DNA of 64,000 bases from Alphaproteobacteria bacterium (GCA_018969425.1 JAGWYJ010000007.1:62001-126000), one strand, 5' to 3'; positions 43,276 to 52,581 are shown, numbered from the stretch's first letter. Numbers and translations are program-made. Notes: a model not told the origin generated them from the letters alone.

Positions 43276-44493
43276 ATGGATTTCAACGATACGCCCGAAG
43301 AAGCCGCCTTTCGCGCCGAAGCCCGGGCCTGGCTGGAAAAGACCCTGTCTCCCGCCACTCGGGCGGCCTTCTCAGAGGATGAGCCTCTGAAGGCTGCGAA
43401 GGCCTATCAGGCGCTCAAGGCGGGCGCCGGCTATGCGGGCCTGACATGGCGCAAGAGTGTTGGCGGACGGGAGCTGCCTCCGATTTTTTCTGTCATTTTC
43501 GGTCAGGAAGAGGCGCGCTTTCAGGCTCCGGTCGGGCCTTTCGCCATCGGTCTCGGCATGTGCATTCCCACCATGATCGCCTTCGCAAGCGATGATCAGA
43601 AGAAGCGGTATGTCGCCCCGGCCCTCCGCGGGGAGGAGATCTGGTGTCAGCTGTTTTCTGAGCCAAGCGCGGGATCGGATGTGGCCGGCCTCAAGACCCG
43701 CGCCGTTCGCGACGGTGACGACTGGGTGGTCAACGGTCAGAAGGTTTGGACGTCTGGAGCGCACTACTCCGATTACGGCATCCTGCTGACCCGCACCAAC
43801 CCGGAGAAGGAGAAGCACAAAGGCCTGACCATGTTCTTCCTCGACATGAGAAGTCCTGGGGTCGAGGTGCGTCCGATCCATCAGATGTCCGGAGGATCGA
43901 ATTTCAACGAGGTTTATTTCACCGACGTCAGGATCCCAGATGCGCAGCGTCTGGGAGAGGTGGGAGACGGATGGAATGTTGCGCTCGTTACGCTGATGAA
44001 TGAGCGTCTCGCCGTCGGCGGATCCAATGGACCTGACTATGCCGAAATACTTGAGCTCGCGCGCAACACGCCGGCGCCCGCCGGACGCGGATCTCTTCTT
44101 CAGGATCAGGCGTTCCGCGAGAAACTCGCAGCATGGTATGTGAGCGCCGAGGGCTACACGCTTGGCAAGTACCGGACGATGACGGCGCTTTCCAAAGGTC
44201 AGACCCCCGGGCCGGAATCCTCTATCGGGAAAATCCTGAACGCAAACCGTCTGCAGGATTTGACCAACGCGGCCATCGAGGCGGAGGATCACTACGGGAT
44301 TATATCCGACCCGGCCATCGCTCCTGAGCAGGCCGTTTTCCAGGCGTCATACATGTGGGCGCCGGGCCTTCGCATCGCCGGGGGAACCGACGAGATCCTG
44401 CGCAACATCATCGCTGAGCGCGTCCTGGGCCTTCCTCAGGATGTTCGCGTCGACAAGGGCGTGGCGTTCAAGGATCTCCCCACCGGACGCTGA
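43276..44493 (+). CDS. Acyl-CoA dehydrogenase, probable partner subunit
   Basis: A 405-residue acyl-CoA dehydrogenase with WCQLFSEPSAGSDVAGLKT, WVVNGQKVWTSGAHYSD, GGSNFNEVYFTDVRIPD and the C-terminal LRIAGGTDEILRNIIAERVL. These are the features of the FadE28/ChsE-type proteins that pair with a second subunit encoded alongside. Together with the upstream gene it would oxidise a bulky or branched acyl-CoA and feed electrons to ETF. The ATG follows AAGGAGA. A hairpin with 8-bp arms directly after the stop codon ends this two-gene unit. The substrate is unknown. Confidence 0.88.
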   Translation: MDFNDTPEEAAFRAEARAWLEKTLSPATRAAFSEDEPLKAAKAYQALKAGAGYAGLTWRKSVGGRELPPIFSVIFGQEEARFQAPVGPFAIGLGMCIPTMIAFASDDQKKRYVAPALRGEEIWCQLFSEPSAGSDVAGLKTRAVRDGDDWVVNGQKVWTSGAHYSDYGILLTRTNPEKEKHKGLTMFFLDMRSPGVEVRPIHQMSGGSNFNEVYFTDVRIPDAQRLGEVGDGWNVALVTLMNERLAVGGSNGPDYAEILELARNTPAPAGRGSLLQDQAFREKLAAWYVSAEGYTLGKYRTMTALSKGQTPGPESSIGKILNANRLQDLTNAAIEAEDHYGIISDPAIAPEQAVFQASYMWAPGLRIAGGTDEILRNIIAERVLGLPQDVRVDKGVAFKDLPTGR

Positions 44494-44499
44494 AGAGTT

Positions 44500-44528
44500 G
44501 GGCTCGTCGTCCTCGTCTCGACGAGCCC
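44500..44528 (+). terminator. Hairpin terminator after the dehydrogenase pair
   Basis: Perfect 8-bp arms GGGCTCGT (44500-44507) and ACGAGCCC (44521-44528) enclose a 13-base loop, 7 bases after the stop codon. No T-run follows. It separates the dehydrogenase pair from the GMC module. Confidence 0.5.
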
Positions 44529-44578
44529 TGGCGATGAGGCTAGGGTTCGTGCCTGGGTAAGGCATGGAGGGCGGGCGG

Positions 44579-46267
44579 ATGGTTGATCAGACGACAGAGC
44601 CGCATGATGCGGTTGTTGTGGGATCAGGCGCCGGCGGTGCGATGGCCGCTTATGTCCTGACCAAGGCAGGAGCAAGCGTGCTCATGCTGGAGGCGGGTCG
44701 GGATTACAGTCCTGACGAAGCGCCTATGCTCAATCTGTCGAGAGATGCGCCTCTGAGGGGAACGGGGACGCCCGATAAGCCTTTCGGGTTTTACGACGCC
44801 ATTGTCGACGGCGGCTGGGAAGTCCCGGATGAGCCCTATTCAAAAGCCGAGGGCTCGGACTTCATGTGGTTCCGAAGCCGGATGCTGGGCGGTCGGACCA
44901 ATCATTGGGGCCGCAACTCCTTCCGTATGGGCCCTTATGACTTCAAACCCTACACGCGCGATGGTCTGGGAGTGGACTGGCCGATTTCCTATGACGACAT
45001 CTCGCCTTGGTATGATCGCACAGAACGTGTTGTGGGGGTCTACGGCGCCAATCTTGGGCTCGAGAATCATCCGGACTCTGGCCCGGGCGTTCTCCAGCCC
45101 CCGCCTGCGATGCGGGTTTGGGAGCTTTTTCTCAAGGCGGGCGGAGACGCCCTGGGCGTTCCGGTGGTGCCAGCCCGACGCGCGATACTGACCCGTAAGA
45201 TTGACGAACGAGAGGCCTGTTACTGGGCCTCGCCCTGCGGTCGCGGCTGCGCGATCGGCGCAGCCTTCCAGACCACGACCTCTCTCATCCCGTGGGCTAG
45301 AGCAACCGGCAAGCTCACAGTTCAGACCGGAGCGATGGTCTACGAAGTGATGCTCGACGCCAGCGGCAAGGCTTCAGGGGTCCGCTATATCGACAAGGCG
45401 ACCGGTGCGCATCGGGAGGCCCGCGGTCGGGTGGTTATCCTCGCAGCGAGTACTGGGGAGACGGCGCGAATTCTTCTGAATTCGCAGCCCAATGGACGCT
45501 CCGAAGGCCTCGCCAATTCAAGCGGTCAGCTCGGACGCAACCTCATGGATACGGTCGGCTCCAATATCTCTGCGCATTTTCCAGCCCTTGAGGGGCGTCC
45601 TGTCTACAATGAGGACGGCGCAATGGGGCTGCACGCCTATATTCCCTTCTGGCTTTATCGCGAGCAGGCGGCTGGGCGGCTGGACTTTCCGCGGGGCTAT
45701 CACGTGGAGATCGGCGGTGGTTTTCGTGAGCCGGGCCTTGGCGGTTATGGCGATCTGGACGGGTATGGCTCCGATCTGCGCCGCTCGGTGCGAGGACGTT
45801 ATGGAGCTCAGATCGGCCTGACCCAACGCGGAGAGATGATTCCGAACGAGAAGTCCTTCTGTGCGATCGACCCAGATCTCAAGGATCGCTACGGCATTCC
45901 GGTTTTGAAGTTTTCGTTCGGCTGGTCCGAGCATGAACTCAAGCAGGTCGCTCATTTCCAGAGCGCCATGCGTGATCTTGTCGATCGTCTGGGCGGGACG
46001 ATTCTTGGAGATGTTCCGACGCCGGACAAAGCCATCTCCGTCGGCGGTGAGATCATTCACGAGGTCGGGACCGCCCGCATGGGTGCGAAAGCCTCTGTGT
46101 CGGTGGTCGACAGTTTCAATCGAACCTGGGATGTCGATAACCTCTACCTGACCGACGGCTCAGTCTTCGCGTCGAAGGCCCACAAGAACCCCACTTTGAC
46201 CATTATGGCGCTGGCGATGCGTTCGGCTGATCATATCGCCGATCGTCTCCGCATGGGCGAGCTCTAG
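44579..46267 (+). CDS. GMC-family FAD dehydrogenase catalytic subunit with Fe-S motif (copy 1)
   Basis: A 562-residue glucose-methanol-choline oxidoreductase with the FAD-binding AVVVGSGAGGAMAAYVL (residues 11-27) and LMLEAGRD. The active-site region is HEVGTARMG with C-terminal NLYLTDGSVFASKAHKNPT. Cysteines 214, 220 and 224 (ACYWASPCGRGC) match the C-x5-C-x3-C ligand pattern of the 3Fe-4S cluster in bacterial FAD glucose dehydrogenase. There is no signal peptide, so export would rely on the Tat-signal small subunit encoded 9 bases downstream. The likely reaction is oxidation of a sugar or glycoside hydroxyl (C1 or C3). ATG 44579 follows GGAGGG; 44564 is a weaker alternative. Confidence 0.88.
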   Translation: MVDQTTEPHDAVVVGSGAGGAMAAYVLTKAGASVLMLEAGRDYSPDEAPMLNLSRDAPLRGTGTPDKPFGFYDAIVDGGWEVPDEPYSKAEGSDFMWFRSRMLGGRTNHWGRNSFRMGPYDFKPYTRDGLGVDWPISYDDISPWYDRTERVVGVYGANLGLENHPDSGPGVLQPPPAMRVWELFLKAGGDALGVPVVPARRAILTRKIDEREACYWASPCGRGCAIGAAFQTTTSLIPWARATGKLTVQTGAMVYEVMLDASGKASGVRYIDKATGAHREARGRVVILAASTGETARILLNSQPNGRSEGLANSSGQLGRNLMDTVGSNISAHFPALEGRPVYNEDGAMGLHAYIPFWLYREQAAGRLDFPRGYHVEIGGGFREPGLGGYGDLDGYGSDLRRSVRGRYGAQIGLTQRGEMIPNEKSFCAIDPDLKDRYGIPVLKFSFGWSEHELKQVAHFQSAMRDLVDRLGGTILGDVPTPDKAISVGGEIIHEVGTARMGAKASVSVVDSFNRTWDVDNLYLTDGSVFASKAHKNPTLTIMALAMRSADHIADRLRMGEL

Positions 46268-46276
46268 GAGACCGCG

Positions 46277-46972
46277 ATGAAGCACACACTGATAAGGCGC
46301 GTTCCCATCGTCGATCGCCGTACGACGCTTCGCTGGCTGTTCGCCGGTCTGGCTGCCGGCCAGCTGGTGGCGTGCGGCGAGCTGGGCGGTGAGTTTTCCT
46401 GGTCGCCCCCGGAGGCGTTGTCGGGGAAGGGATACGGGACCGACCCGGACCTGCTTGATCCCACGACGCCCTGGCCGCTGACGCTTACGCGCGAGGAGCT
46501 GAAGACGGTAGGCGCGCTGGTCGATCTGATTCTGCCGGCAGAGGGCGACTGGCCTTCGGCGAGCGAGGCCGGGGTGCCCCTTTTCATTGATGAATGGGTG
46601 AGTGCGCCCTATCCCTCTCAGCAGGAACAGCGCGGACTCATCCTGCCAGGTCTCGCCTGGCTTGATGTCGAGGCCCGAAACGGCGGCGAGCCGTCTTTCG
46701 CCGAGGCGAGCCCTGAGGTTCAGCGAAGCATTCTCGATAGGGTCGCGTTCAAGGACCGCACGCCGCCGGAGCTGGAAACGGCAGGGCGTTTTTTCTCTCG
46801 CATGCGCGCCCTCACCATCGGAGCGTACTACACCACCGCTGAAGGCTGGAAGGAGATCGGGTATCAAGGAAACCGCCCGGCGTCCGGGCCTTATGAAGGC
46901 CCGAGCGCGGAGGCGATGTCTCATCTTCGCAGCGCAGTTGAAGCCATGGGGCTGACCCTGGTTTCAGGCTGA
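46277..46972 (+). CDS. Gluconate 2-dehydrogenase subunit 3-like Tat lipoprotein (copy 1)
   Basis: A 231-residue small subunit. It begins with a twin-arginine motif (DRRTTLRWLFAG) followed by a lipobox (GQLVAC), then the family core LTREELKTVGALVDLILPAE, GVPLFIDEWV, and the C-terminal IGAYYTTAEGWKEIGYQGNRPASGPY. This hitch-hiker subunit of FAD-dependent sugar dehydrogenases folds with the flavoprotein and carries it through the Tat pathway to the periplasm. It is 9 bases downstream of the catalytic subunit and ends 7 bases before the end of the converging DUF1080 gene. No multiheme cytochrome subunit follows. Confidence 0.88.
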   Translation: MKHTLIRRVPIVDRRTTLRWLFAGLAAGQLVACGELGGEFSWSPPEALSGKGYGTDPDLLDPTTPWPLTLTREELKTVGALVDLILPAEGDWPSASEAGVPLFIDEWVSAPYPSQQEQRGLILPGLAWLDVEARNGGEPSFAEASPEVQRSILDRVAFKDRTPPELETAGRFFSRMRALTIGAYYTTAEGWKEIGYQGNRPASGPYEGPSAEAMSHLRSAVEAMGLTLVSG

Positions 46973-46979
46973 TGGGGCA

Positions 46980-47723
46980 TCAGTCCAGACTGCGGATACG
47001 GATGTTTCGGTACCAGACCTGATCGGAGTGGTCCTGCAGGGCGATGTGACCCCGGCTAAAGGTTCCGAACAGGGGCATCGATGCGAATTTGGAGCCCGCG
47101 ACTTTCGTCCTCCACGCATCGTCGCCATAGCTGGTGTCCACGACCTTAACCCCGTTCAGCCAGTGTTCGACGCGCCCATTGTGGACGAGGATGCGAGCGC
47201 TGTTCCATTCGCCCACAGGGCGGACCATCGGCGCCGACGGCGCTTCGAGGTCGTAAAGCGCGCCGGCGCGATGAGAGGCGAGCTTGCCGTCGGGATGACG
47301 ATCATTATCCAGAACCTGCATCTCGAGCCCGGTATTATAGGTCTGACTGGCTGCGTCAGCTTCATTGACCAGGTAGATGATCCCGCTATTGCCGCCTTCA
47401 GAAATCTTCCAGTCGAGAGACAGCTCGAACTCGCCGAACTCTTCTTGTGAGACGATATCGCCCGCCCCACCCCCCGCCTCGAGGGTGAGGACCCCGTCCT
47501 CGACTCGCCATTTGGTAGACGCCGACGCCTTTTTGTAGCCGCGCCATCCGGTGAGGTCGCGTCCATTGAAGAGAGATCTCCATCCATCCTGCATGTCGGA
47601 GGCGAGGGTCATTGGCCGTGCCTCATCGCCGGGACCCTGCGACAGACTGCAGGCCGCCAGCATGGCCGGGACCGCGGCCAGAAGCAGGGCATTTCTGAGG
47701 GGCGAAAGAGCTTTGCGGGTCAT
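46980..47723 (-). CDS. DUF1080 lipoprotein (3-keto-disaccharide hydrolase family), copy 1
   Basis: A 247-residue lipoprotein (signal peptide ending AMLAACS) with the DUF1080 concanavalin-like domain: WRSLFNGRDLTGWRGYKKAS, WRVEDGVLTLEAGGG, FELSLDWKISEGGNSGIIYLV, TGLEMQVLDNDRHPDG, GRVEHWLNGVKVVD and GHIALQDHSDQVWYRNIRI. Members cleave 3-keto-glycosides, often by elimination, after C3 oxidation by a dehydrogenase. It is the last gene of a five-gene minus-strand operon (MFS, two isomerase-like proteins, Gfo/Idh/MocA, DUF1080), 44 bases after the preceding stop. It should work in the periplasm next to the GMC dehydrogenase. Confidence 0.87.
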   Translation of the reverse strand: MTRKALSPLRNALLLAAVPAMLAACSLSQGPGDEARPMTLASDMQDGWRSLFNGRDLTGWRGYKKASASTKWRVEDGVLTLEAGGGAGDIVSQEEFGEFELSLDWKISEGGNSGIIYLVNEADAASQTYNTGLEMQVLDNDRHPDGKLASHRAGALYDLEAPSAPMVRPVGEWNSARILVHNGRVEHWLNGVKVVDTSYGDDAWRTKVAGSKFASMPLFGTFSRGHIALQDHSDQVWYRNIRIRSLD

Positions 47724-47767
47724 GGTGTCCTCTCTTTGCGATCATCGGGGGTGTCGGAGCCGGGTCG

Positions 47768-48913
47768 TCATACACGCGTCCACTGGCTGCTCTCTCGGCT
47801 AGAGGCCACAGAGGCGTGAATGAAACGAACGCCTCGCACGCCATCGCGGATCGAAGGTGCGAGGGTTGCGAGCGCATCCGGCGGCCGTCGCTCCATGTGA
47901 GCGCGAACGAGCTCGGCCGCATCGGTATAGATCTGGGCGAAACCTTCGAGATATCCCTCAGGGTGCCCCGCCGGCAGTCTCGTCGCCCTCATGGCGGCGC
48001 TGGAGAGGCCTTCGGCCCCTCGTCGAAAAATGCGCGACGCCTCCCCAAGAGGCGAGAATTTCAGCTCCTCAGGCGTTTCCTGAGACCAGTCGAGCGCGGC
48101 CCGGTCGCCGAAGATGCGGATGCGAAGACCGTTGGCCGCCCCTACAGCGACCTGACTGGCCCAGATAGACCCTCTCGCGCCGTCTTCGTAGCGCAGGAGT
48201 ATCTGGGCATTGTCGTCGAGCCGGCGCCCGGGAACAAAGGTCGTGAGCTCTGCAGAGACCTCTCTCGTCGTGAGCCCCGTGATGAATTCGCAGAGATGAA
48301 ATGCATGCGTTGCGATGTCTCCGAGCGCGCCGCCCGGGCCGGCTCGGGAAGGATCGCCGCGCCATTGGGCCTGCTTGTTGTCCTCAAGCGGAGCGCTCAA
48401 CCAGTCCTGTGCGTATTCAGCCTGCACCACACGAATGGCGCCGAGGGCGCCGGATCCGACGAGTTGTCGCGCTTCGCGCACCATCGGATAGCCGGAGTAA
48501 TTGTGCGTGAGGATGAAGGGCAGGCCCGTGGCTCTCACCAGTTCGTGGAGCGCCTCAGCCTCCTCTCGGGAAATCGCGAGCGGCTTGTCGCAGATGACCG
48601 GCACGCCAGACTCAAGGAAAGCGCGAGCCGCACGAGCGTGCACATGATTAGGTGCGCAGATGGCGACCGCGTCGATGCGATCCTCCCGACGGGCTTCAGC
48701 CTGGGCCATCGTCTCGTAGCTCGGATAACAGCGCTCCTCCTGAAGACCGAGTGCGAGGCCGAAGGCGCGCGAAGCGGCAGGATCCGATTGGAACGCGCCC
48801 GCTGCAAGCTCCCATGCGTCGTCCAGACGGGCGGCCATTCTGTGGACTGCGCCGATGAAGGCGCCCGCACCGCCTCCGACCATTCCCAGTCTCAGGCGCC
48901 GCTTCCCGCTCAT
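47768..48913 (-). CDS. Gfo/Idh/MocA-family oxidoreductase
   Basis: A 381-residue NAD(P)-dependent oxidoreductase with an N-terminal Rossmann motif (LRLGMVGGGAGAFIGAVHR), AVAICAPNHVHARAARAFL, the catalytic CDKPLA (normally EKP) and GALGDIATHAFHLCEFITGL (GDxxxH). Such enzymes act on sugars, inositols or keto-sugars, often at C3. No signal peptide is present, so it should be cytoplasmic. The ATG overlaps the stop of the upstream isomerase-like gene by 4 bases. In context it may reduce the 3-keto sugar released by DUF1080, or oxidise an imported glycoside. Confidence 0.9.
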   Translation of the reverse strand: MSGKRRLRLGMVGGGAGAFIGAVHRMAARLDDAWELAAGAFQSDPAASRAFGLALGLQEERCYPSYETMAQAEARREDRIDAVAICAPNHVHARAARAFLESGVPVICDKPLAISREEAEALHELVRATGLPFILTHNYSGYPMVREARQLVGSGALGAIRVVQAEYAQDWLSAPLEDNKQAQWRGDPSRAGPGGALGDIATHAFHLCEFITGLTTREVSAELTTFVPGRRLDDNAQILLRYEDGARGSIWASQVAVGAANGLRIRIFGDRAALDWSQETPEELKFSPLGEASRIFRRGAEGLSSAAMRATRLPAGHPEGYLEGFAQIYTDAAELVRAHMERRPPDALATLAPSIRDGVRGVRFIHASVASSRESSQWTRV

Positions 48914-49968
48914 CGGTCAAGTCCGAGCAGGGAACGGTTGGCTTTGACATCGGCGCCGGAAGCAGCGAAGTCGTCGAAGCTTCTGTCGGTGACGCGGATG
49001 ATATGATCGCGGATGAACGCCGCACCCTCGCGAGCTCCGTCTTCGGGATGCTTGATGCAGCACTCCCATTCGAGGATGGCCCACCCTGGAAAGTCGTAGG
49101 CGGCCATCTTCGAGAAGATCGCCTTAAAATCCACCTGACCGTCACCCACCGATCGGAAACGTCCCGCGCGGTTCAGCCATGGCTGGTATCCCCCGTAGAC
49201 CCCCTGGCGGCCCGTCGGATTGAACTCCGCATCCTTTACATGGAAGATGCGGATGCGATCATGATAAAGGTCGATATAGTCGAGATAGTCCAGCTGCTGC
49301 AGGACGAAGTGGCTGGGATCGTAAAGGAGGCAGGCGCGCGGATGCCCGCCCACCCGATCCAGAAACATCTCGTAGGTCGCTCCGTCGAAGAGGTCTTCGC
49401 CGGGATGGATCTCATAGCAGACATCGACCCCGGCATCCTCGAAGGCGTCCAAAATCGGTTTCCATCTGCGGGCCAGCTCGTCAAAGGCCTCTTCGATGAG
49501 GCCGGGAGGGCGCTGCGGCCATGGATAAAGGTAGGGCCAGGCGAGGGCGCCGGAGAACGTGGCGTGAGCGGTAAGGCCAAGACGCTTCGAAGCCTGAGCC
49601 GCGAGCCGGAGCTGATCAGACGCCCAAGCCTGCCGGGCGGCAGGGTTTCCGCGCACGGTCTCCGGAGCAAAGCCGTCAAAGAGCGTATCATACGCCGGAT
49701 GAACCGCGAGAAGCTGTCCCTGGAGGTGGGTCGAGAGATCCGTGATCTCTAGGCCGGCGTCCTTGAGCAACCCCTGGATTTCATCGCAGTAGGTCTGGCT
49801 CTCGGCTGCGAGCTTGAGGTTGAACAGGCGCGGGTCAGTCGTCGGCATCTGTACGCCGCAGAAACCCTTTCCGGCCGTCCAGGCGGCGATGGCCGGTAGG
49901 GTGTTGAAGGGGGCGTCTGGGCCGGCGAACTGAGCGAGGAAGAGGCCGGGGCCCTTGATGGTCTTCAT
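48910..49968 (-). CDS. Sugar phosphate isomerase/epimerase (AP-endonuclease-2 TIM barrel), cytoplasmic
   Basis: A 352-residue TIM-barrel protein of the xylose-isomerase-like/AP endonuclease 2 family. Metal-binding residues are visible in VCYEIHPGED, CLLYDPSHFVLQ, IFHVKDAEF and WAILEWECC. No signal peptide remains with the ATG at 49968; the longer reading to 50082 overlaps the preceding gene. Members epimerise or isomerise keto-sugars, and several act in 3-keto-glycoside or inositol pathways. It overlaps the Gfo/Idh/MocA gene by 4 bases, which suggests a shared pathway and coupled translation. The ribosome binding site is weak. Confidence 0.88.
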   Translation of the reverse strand: MKTIKGPGLFLAQFAGPDAPFNTLPAIAAWTAGKGFCGVQMPTTDPRLFNLKLAAESQTYCDEIQGLLKDAGLEITDLSTHLQGQLLAVHPAYDTLFDGFAPETVRGNPAARQAWASDQLRLAAQASKRLGLTAHATFSGALAWPYLYPWPQRPPGLIEEAFDELARRWKPILDAFEDAGVDVCYEIHPGEDLFDGATYEMFLDRVGGHPRACLLYDPSHFVLQQLDYLDYIDLYHDRIRIFHVKDAEFNPTGRQGVYGGYQPWLNRAGRFRSVGDGQVDFKAIFSKMAAYDFPGWAILEWECCIKHPEDGAREGAAFIRDHIIRVTDRSFDDFAASGADVKANRSLLGLDR

Positions 49969-49987
49969 GGAATGTTCGGCCCTGGGA

Positions 49988-50947
49988 TTAAAGGGTGAGG
50001 GCGTTGAGGTAGGCGAAGCCGCGGGCCGCCGCCTCTGTCCGGGGGATTGCGAAAGGCGGCTCCTGCTCGAGAAAGAACTCACGAACTCCCGCCGAGTAGG
50101 CGGCTGGCAGGATCCGGTTCCAGTCGAGCCGGCCGGAACCGACTTCGGTCGGATCCATTCTGAGGGCCATGTTCGTCTGGGAAGAGGCCTTGAGGTCCTT
50201 CATATGCATCAGGCGATACCGTCCCGGATTACGGGCGAAAACTTCGGCAGGGTCCTGTCCGGCTGCAGCGACCCATCCCACGTCGAGTTCGAAGGTGACG
50301 AGTTCAGGATCTGTCTCCGCCAGCAGCAGATCCCAAGCTGTCTTGCCCGCCATCGGCACAAACTCGATATTATGGTTGTGGTAGCCGAAGCTCAGTCCCC
50401 GCGACCTGAGAGCTGATCCGATGGTGTTGAGCCGTTCAGCGAAACGCTTCCAGTGGTCTGCAGTCATGGCCGAAGCGGTCGCCGCGTAGATGTGGACGCC
50501 GGCGGCGGCCTCAACCTTCAGATCGTCGGGGGCTGCGAGAATTGGCGCGACGACATGTCGGGCCCCGAGCACCGTCATGTCGCGAGCGAGCGCGTCAAGA
50601 TCTCCAAGCAGGCCCGGCTCGGCTGCTGTTCCGGCGCGCAGACCGACGTGAGCGCTAGTGCACCTGAGGCCGGCGGCGTCGAAGGATTCGCGCAGCTGAG
50701 CAGGCGTCTTTCCCATGTAGCTTGGAATCTCGACGGTCGAGTATCCGATACGGGCGACTTCCCGGAGAGTTCCCTCAAGGTCCGTCCGCAGGAGGTCTCC
50801 AAAGGTGTAGAGTTGCACGCCGATCGGAAGTCGCCGCTCGCCAAAGAACGGCGAGGGCGCGAGACTTGCGCATGCGCCCGCCACAGGAAGGGCGCAACCT
50901 GCAGACGCAGCCGCTGTCATGAAGCTGCGTCGATTGAAGACAACCAT
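49988..50947 (-). CDS. Tat-exported sugar phosphate isomerase/epimerase-like protein
   Basis: A 319-residue TIM-barrel protein of the same superfamily as its neighbour, but with a twin-arginine signal (FNRRSFMTAAASAGCALPV) that predicts export. Metal-site segments are YHNHNIEFVP, FELDVGWVAAAGQDP, LMHMKDLKA and FFLEQEPPF. Periplasmic members of this group occur beside DUF1080 proteins and dehydrogenases of glycoside catabolism. With only 19 bases to the next gene and 45 bases from the MFS gene, it is part of the same operon. A role in isomerising or cleaving a keto-sugar product is likely but not proven. Confidence 0.86.
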   Translation of the reverse strand: MVVFNRRSFMTAAASAGCALPVAGACASLAPSPFFGERRLPIGVQLYTFGDLLRTDLEGTLREVARIGYSTVEIPSYMGKTPAQLRESFDAAGLRCTSAHVGLRAGTAAEPGLLGDLDALARDMTVLGARHVVAPILAAPDDLKVEAAAGVHIYAATASAMTADHWKRFAERLNTIGSALRSRGLSFGYHNHNIEFVPMAGKTAWDLLLAETDPELVTFELDVGWVAAAGQDPAEVFARNPGRYRLMHMKDLKASSQTNMALRMDPTEVGSGRLDWNRILPAAYSAGVREFFLEQEPPFAIPRTEAAARGFAYLNALTL

Positions 50948-50992
50948 GGATCACTCGCTTTCAGGGCAGGGCGGTTCAAGGGCGTTTCACAA

Positions 50993-52525
50993 TCAGGTCG
51001 TCTCAACGTCCGATGAGGAGGCGGCTCCGCCGATTGATACCGGTCGGTACCCACCCCGCGAGCGGAAGAAGACGATGAGAAGAAGATAGCATGCGAGCAT
51101 CAGCATAGGCACGAGGGCGACTTCCTTGAGTGCGTCCTTCTTGCCGGTCGCCGACAGGTTGCGGATCACCTCCTGATCCTCCGCAGGCGCGCCTGCGAGC
51201 TTCGTCTGATCGACCGCCCTGTACTGTCCCAGAAGGCCTGTGCGGTCAGTCAGATAGGTCTGCGACAGGCTTGATCCAGCAGCTGCATCGTGAGCCGACA
51301 GGCCACGCTCTATGGCGCGGTCCTGCAGAGCGCCGAGCATCACCGTTCCGACGATACCCGCCGCCAGCATGCCCGCGCCCGCCATAACATTGAGCGTCAC
51401 CGCCCCTCCGCGGGGGAACTGCTCGGAGGCGATCGCGAGGCTGGTGCCCCAGAAGAAACTCTTCCCAACTCCGTAGAGGGTGGCTGCGGCGAGCAGCGCG
51501 AGGCCCGTGGCGCCGGAGAGCCAGAACAGGCCCGCCGCCGCGATAAGGGAGGCCCCGGCGAGCACGCCGAGAGGTTTCACCAGGTGGAGGATCGGGCCAG
51601 CATAGAGTCTAACAACGAACATGACCGCTGAGGTGTAGACAAGAACCCATCCCGCCTGAAGCCCGAGTGCGGTCATCTCGGGCTCCATCAGCTCTGTGAT
51701 CCAGCTGTCAGTGGATAGCTCAGTGACCGCCAGCGGGATCATCAGGAGCACGAACACGATGTAGAGAGGTTTCCCGGGCGAACGGGAGAACCATGCATAG
51801 ATGAGGGTGAGAGCGGCGATGATCCCCCAGGTAAGGGGCGCTTCCCATCCTGCGACGCGTCCGACCTCAAGCATCATCAATGCGATGATGATGAAGGCGC
51901 TGACAAATCCGGCCTCAGCCAGCATCTCCCGGTAGGGAACGCCTGCAGCCTCCCTCTCGCTTTTCGGAAAGGATCGACCGAGCAGAAGAAAGGCGTAGAG
52001 GGCGACCGGCGCCGCCATCAGCGCTACCTTGATCCGCCAGTCGAACGCATCCCCGAGACCCATCGCCAGAACCCCGCCGAGCATGAGTCCGAGTGGCCAG
52101 GCGGCATGGAGGCGATTGAGATGCTTTGGCTTATTGTCCGCATAGAGTGTCGCAACCAGCGGATTGGCGGCGGCTTCAACAGCTCCGTTTCCAAGCGCCA
52201 TAATGAAAGTGCCGGCATAGAGCGCCCAGTATCCCTGTGCGGTCAGAAGAATTCCCAGTCCGACGACATGGCAAAGGGCAGCGAACCAGAAGGTCAGACG
52301 AAAGCCGATCCGGTCGATCAGAAGGCTCAGAAGGACGATAGTGATGGCGAACGGCCAGAGACCGGCGCCGGTCAGTTCTCCCTTCTGCGTTTCTGACAGG
52401 TCGAACTCAACGCCCCAGTCTCCGATCACAAGGGCGCGGAGAATAAAGCAGAACGAGGTCGCCACGATGGCTGAAAATGCGGTGGCGAATAATCCTGATC
52501 GTGATTTGATGTGAGCATCGCTCAT
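50993..52525 (-). CDS. Sugar-type MFS permease (FucP-like)
   Basis: A 510-residue major facilitator with 12 or more hydrophobic segments. It shows the sugar-MFS/FucP-like motifs: NGAVEAAANPLVATLYADN, HLNRLHAAWPLGLMLGGVLA, and IDRIGFRLTFWFAALCHVVG between TM2 and TM3. A long loop near residues 400-450 interrupts the C-terminal half. It heads the five-gene operon and probably imports the sugar or keto-sugar made in the periplasm. ATG 52525 is preceded by a GGGAGAGAGAG stretch. The long upstream reading to 52864 crosses the operator and the divergent gene and is rejected. Confidence 0.88.
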   Translation of the reverse strand: MSDAHIKSRSGLFATAFSAIVATSFCFILRALVIGDWGVEFDLSETQKGELTGAGLWPFAITIVLLSLLIDRIGFRLTFWFAALCHVVGLGILLTAQGYWALYAGTFIMALGNGAVEAAANPLVATLYADNKPKHLNRLHAAWPLGLMLGGVLAMGLGDAFDWRIKVALMAAPVALYAFLLLGRSFPKSEREAAGVPYREMLAEAGFVSAFIIIALMMLEVGRVAGWEAPLTWGIIAALTLIYAWFSRSPGKPLYIVFVLLMIPLAVTELSTDSWITELMEPEMTALGLQAGWVLVYTSAVMFVVRLYAGPILHLVKPLGVLAGASLIAAAGLFWLSGATGLALLAAATLYGVGKSFFWGTSLAIASEQFPRGGAVTLNVMAGAGMLAAGIVGTVMLGALQDRAIERGLSAHDAAAGSSLSQTYLTDRTGLLGQYRAVDQTKLAGAPAEDQEVIRNLSATGKKDALKEVALVPMLMLACYLLLIVFFRSRGGYRPVSIGGAASSSDVETT

Positions 52526-52581
52526 CTGTCTCTCTCTCCCCAAGCGCCGTCGCCCCATCTCGTCGGGAGCGATCTTCTGGC

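Noticed and set aside
47816-49006. 396-codon plus-strand frame opposite the Gfo/Idh/MocA gene
   Set aside because: Antisense shadow with Arg/Ser-rich composition and no recognisable fold.
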